Source: Variovorax sp. J22G73
GTDB lineage: Bacteria; Pseudomonadota; Gammaproteobacteria; Burkholderiales; Burkholderiaceae_C
Direction of reading: 5' to 3'
Length of the DNA stretch: 64,000 nt
NCBI RefSeq assembly: GCF_030317035.1
Contig: NZ_JASZYK010000001.1
Coordinates: 1,054,001-1,118,000 of the forward strand
The translations under genes and the position numbers were made by a program. Numbering within the stretch: the stretch's first letter is position 1; each line of letters starts with the position of its first letter. Below are positions 62,263 through 64,000 of this stretch, piece after piece. Under the pieces are notes generated by a model that saw only the letters and a program-made list of their open reading frames with translations, was not told the origin of the DNA and did no database searches.

Positions 62263-63960
62263 ATGGCTCATCGCACACACGCTCCGCGCGCGGCCGCAGG
62301 CCCGGGCGCTTCATCTTTCCTTTCTTCTTTTTCTTCTTTCGAACTCCGTCACGTGAGCCTCGCGCTGCCCGACGGGCGGCTGCTGTTCGACGACATCGGC
62401 GAGACCTTCCAGCCCGGCTGCGTCGGCCTCGTGGGTGGCAACGGTGCGGGCAAAACGCGGCTCATCGAGCTGCTGGCGGGCCACGCCACGCCGAGCTCCG
62501 GCGTGGTGCTGCGGCCCGCGCGGGTGGCGCATGTGGCGCAGGACATCGCATCGACACCGGGCACGCTCGTTGCCGACCTCGCGGGGCTCGCGCAGCCACT
62601 GGCGGCGCTCGCGCGCATCGAGGCGGGCACGGGTGCGGCGTCGGATTTTGAACTCGTCGAAGGCGGCAGTCATTGGGACTTGCCGACACGATTCGCCGCC
62701 GCGCTGCAGGCCGCGGGACTCTCACTCGCGCCGCACCGACCAGCCGACGGGTTGAGCGGTGGCGAGCGCACGCGCGTGGCGCTGCTCGGCGCCTTCCTGT
62801 CGGGCGCCGACGCCTTGCTGCTCGACGAGCCCAGCAACCACCTCGACACCGACGCGCGGCGCTGGCTGCGTGCACAGCTCGCCGCATGGCGCGGCGTGGC
62901 CGTCATCGCAAGCCACGACCGCGAACTGCTGGAGGACATGGGCCGCATCGTGGAAATCACGCCGCAAGGCCGCCTGCGCAGTTGCACCGGCGGCTGGACC
63001 GCGTACAGCGCGTGGCGCGAGCGCGAAGCCGCGGCTGCGCAAGCGCGGCTCGACCACGCGCGCACCGAGCGCGCGACCGCCCTGCGCGAACAGCAAAGGC
63101 AGCACGACGCGCAACAGCGCCGCGCCGCTCGCGGTGCCAACTGGGCGCGCGACGCCAACCTGGGCGGCCTGCACCTGGGACGCCTGAAGGACAACGCGCA
63201 AGCCTACGCAGGCCGCGAGAACGAACGCCAGCGCGAGCGCCGCGATGCGCTCGATGGCGAAGTGCGCGAAGCCGCCGCGCAGGTGATGGCCGCGCCCGCG
63301 GTGGCGCTCGCGCTGCCGGCTTCGTCGGTTCCCGCAGGGCGCCGCGTGCTGTCCCTCGAAGAAGCGGTGCCCGCATGGCCGACCGATGCGCGGGCGTTGA
63401 ACCTGTGCCTGCATGGTCCGGTGCGCATCGGTGTCACGGGTGCGAACGGCTGCGGCAAGACCAGCCTGTTGCGGATGCTCGCGGGCCGCGATGAGCCGCG
63501 TGCCGGGCGTTGCGAGGCGCCGCTGCGTTGCGCGTGGCTGGCGCAAGAACGCGGTGTGGACGACGAATCGCAGCCCGGTCGTTCGCTGTTGCAGCAATTG
63601 CAAGCCTTGCACTCGCCCCTGCTCGAAAGCGAATTGCGCACCCGGCTCGCGCTGCTGGGCCTTGGTGCCGGCGCGGCGTGCCGGCCCGTGGCGCAGCTCA
63701 GCGGCGGCGAGCGCCTGAAGACCGCGCTGGCCTGCGCGCTGTGGGGCGGTGCACCGGCGCAGATGCTGCTGCTCGACGAGCCGACGAATCACCTCGACAT
63801 CGCGTCGGTGCTTGCGCTGGAACAGGCGCTGCGCGGGTTTCCGGGAGTGATCGTCGTGGTGTCGCACGACCAGCGATTCCTGTCGGCGCTCGCACTCACG
63901 CACCGGCTCGATGCGCGACGCGGCGGAGGCAGCGGCTGGGTGCTGAGCGACTTGCGCTAG
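62263..63960 (+). CDS. ABC-F family ATPase (duplicated ATP-binding domains)
   Basis: A 565-residue soluble protein with two ABC domains and no membrane segments. Domain 1: Walker [17 protein letters not shown], signature [15 protein letters not shown], Walker [19 protein letters not shown]. Domain 2: [47 protein letters not shown]. The interdomain linker (about residues 250-350) is rich in Arg/Ala/Glu and helical. ABC-F proteins act on the ribosome (translation factors or antibiotic protection); which type this is cannot be told. Ser/Ala-rich first 30 residues. ATG 62263 has GGAGG upstream. Confidence 0.92.
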   Translation: MAHRTHAPRAAAGPGASSFLSSFSSFELRHVSLALPDGRLLFDDIGETFQPGCVGLVGGNGAGKTRLIELLAGHATPSSGVVLRPARVAHVAQDIASTPGTLVADLAGLAQPLAALARIEAGTGAASDFELVEGGSHWDLPTRFAAALQAAGLSLAPHRPADGLSGGERTRVALLGAFLSGADALLLDEPSNHLDTDARRWLRAQLAAWRGVAVIASHDRELLEDMGRIVEITPQGRLRSCTGGWTAYSAWREREAAAAQARLDHARTERATALREQQRQHDAQQRRAARGANWARDANLGGLHLGRLKDNAQAYAGRENERQRERRDALDGEVREAAAQVMAAPAVALALPASSVPAGRRVLSLEEAVPAWPTDARALNLCLHGPVRIGVTGANGCGKTSLLRMLAGRDEPRAGRCEAPLRCAWLAQERGVDDESQPGRSLLQQLQALHSPLLESELRTRLALLGLGAGAACRPVAQLSGGERLKTALACALWGGAPAQMLLLDEPTNHLDIASVLALEQALRGFPGVIVVVSHDQRFLSALALTHRLDARRGGGSGWVLSDLR

Positions 63961-64000
63961 CAGCTCAGCGCGTCAACGCTTCAACGCTTTCAAGGTGTCA
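63961..64000. other. End of window, no feature seen
   Basis: Only 40 bases follow the ABC-F stop. GCGTCAACGC is a weak palindrome without a T-run. Nothing else can be supported. Confidence 0.6.

Overview
The window looks like a chromosomal segment of a betaproteobacterium of order Burkholderiales, most likely family Comamonadaceae (Variovorax- or Acidovorax-like). The reasons are high GC, dense genes with many ATGA overlaps, a Bug-family solute-binding protein, the order rpoS-rlmD, the priB-containing rpsF-priB-rpsR-rplI operon, and a chain alaA-like / hom / thrC / mobB / moeA / moaD / moaE. It is a core-genome region. I see no insertion sequence, prophage, CRISPR array, rRNA or tRNA, and no gene-free stretch longer than about 265 bases.

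Layout. 1-3.1 kb: end of rpoS, rlmD, a Bax1-inhibitor-like membrane protein and a GlcG/HbpS-like protein. 3.2-20.6 kb: an iron, heme and peroxide block. It holds hemP, tonB-exbB-exbD, bfd, a PiuC-type dioxygenase, a five-gene periplasmic electron-transfer operon (PepSY protein, DUF2271, DUF4198, apbE, flavodoxin-type reductase), bfr, ahpC-ahpF, and a hemin receptor followed by hmuSTUV. Four Fur boxes and one near-perfect OxyR site tie the block together. 20.6-27.8 kb: ppsR/ppsA (divergent), a protein of unknown function, the rpsF-priB-rpsR-rplI ribosomal operon and dnaB. 27.8-33.1 kb: a VOC / EVE-like / GyrI-like / WYL operon, phoH (PIN plus PhoH ATPase), bcp and a Mth938-like protein. 33.3-42.1 kb: alaA, a DUF1176 protein, hom, thrC, mobB, moeA and moaD, an opposing dapA-type gene, then moaE. 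42.1-46.2 kb: a Bug protein and clpB with a sigma-32-type promoter. 46.3-51.7 kb: a TetR / enoyl-CoA hydratase / thiolase operon, arfB, two uncharacterised envelope proteins and a LysR regulator. 51.7-64 kb: a SulP transporter, a DUF2501 protein, an M20 peptidase with a divergent LysR regulator, an ACP / ketosynthase pair, a PAP2 phosphatase, an AraC/MFS divergent pair, a TSUP permease and an ABC-F ATPase.

How it works together. Under iron limitation, Fur release would induce TonB energisation, hemin uptake (receptor, periplasmic binder, permease, ATPase, cytoplasmic HmuS), Bfd for iron release from bacterioferritin, and a NADPH-to-periplasm electron pathway whose DUF2271 member carries an ApbE-type flavinylation motif. 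AhpCF under OxyR covers the peroxide stress linked to free iron.

The most interesting non-coding signal is at 14.29-14.44 kb. A Fur-overlapped promoter is followed by about 110 nt of hairpin-rich sequence ending in an intrinsic-terminator-like hairpin directly against the GTG start of the hemin receptor. It could be a Fur-regulated small RNA, an attenuator leader, or both. Other signals worth attention are a terminator-like hairpin in the rpsF leader, DnaA boxes upstream of dnaB, a double-palindrome TetR operator and a 24-residue membrane peptide between bfd and tonB.
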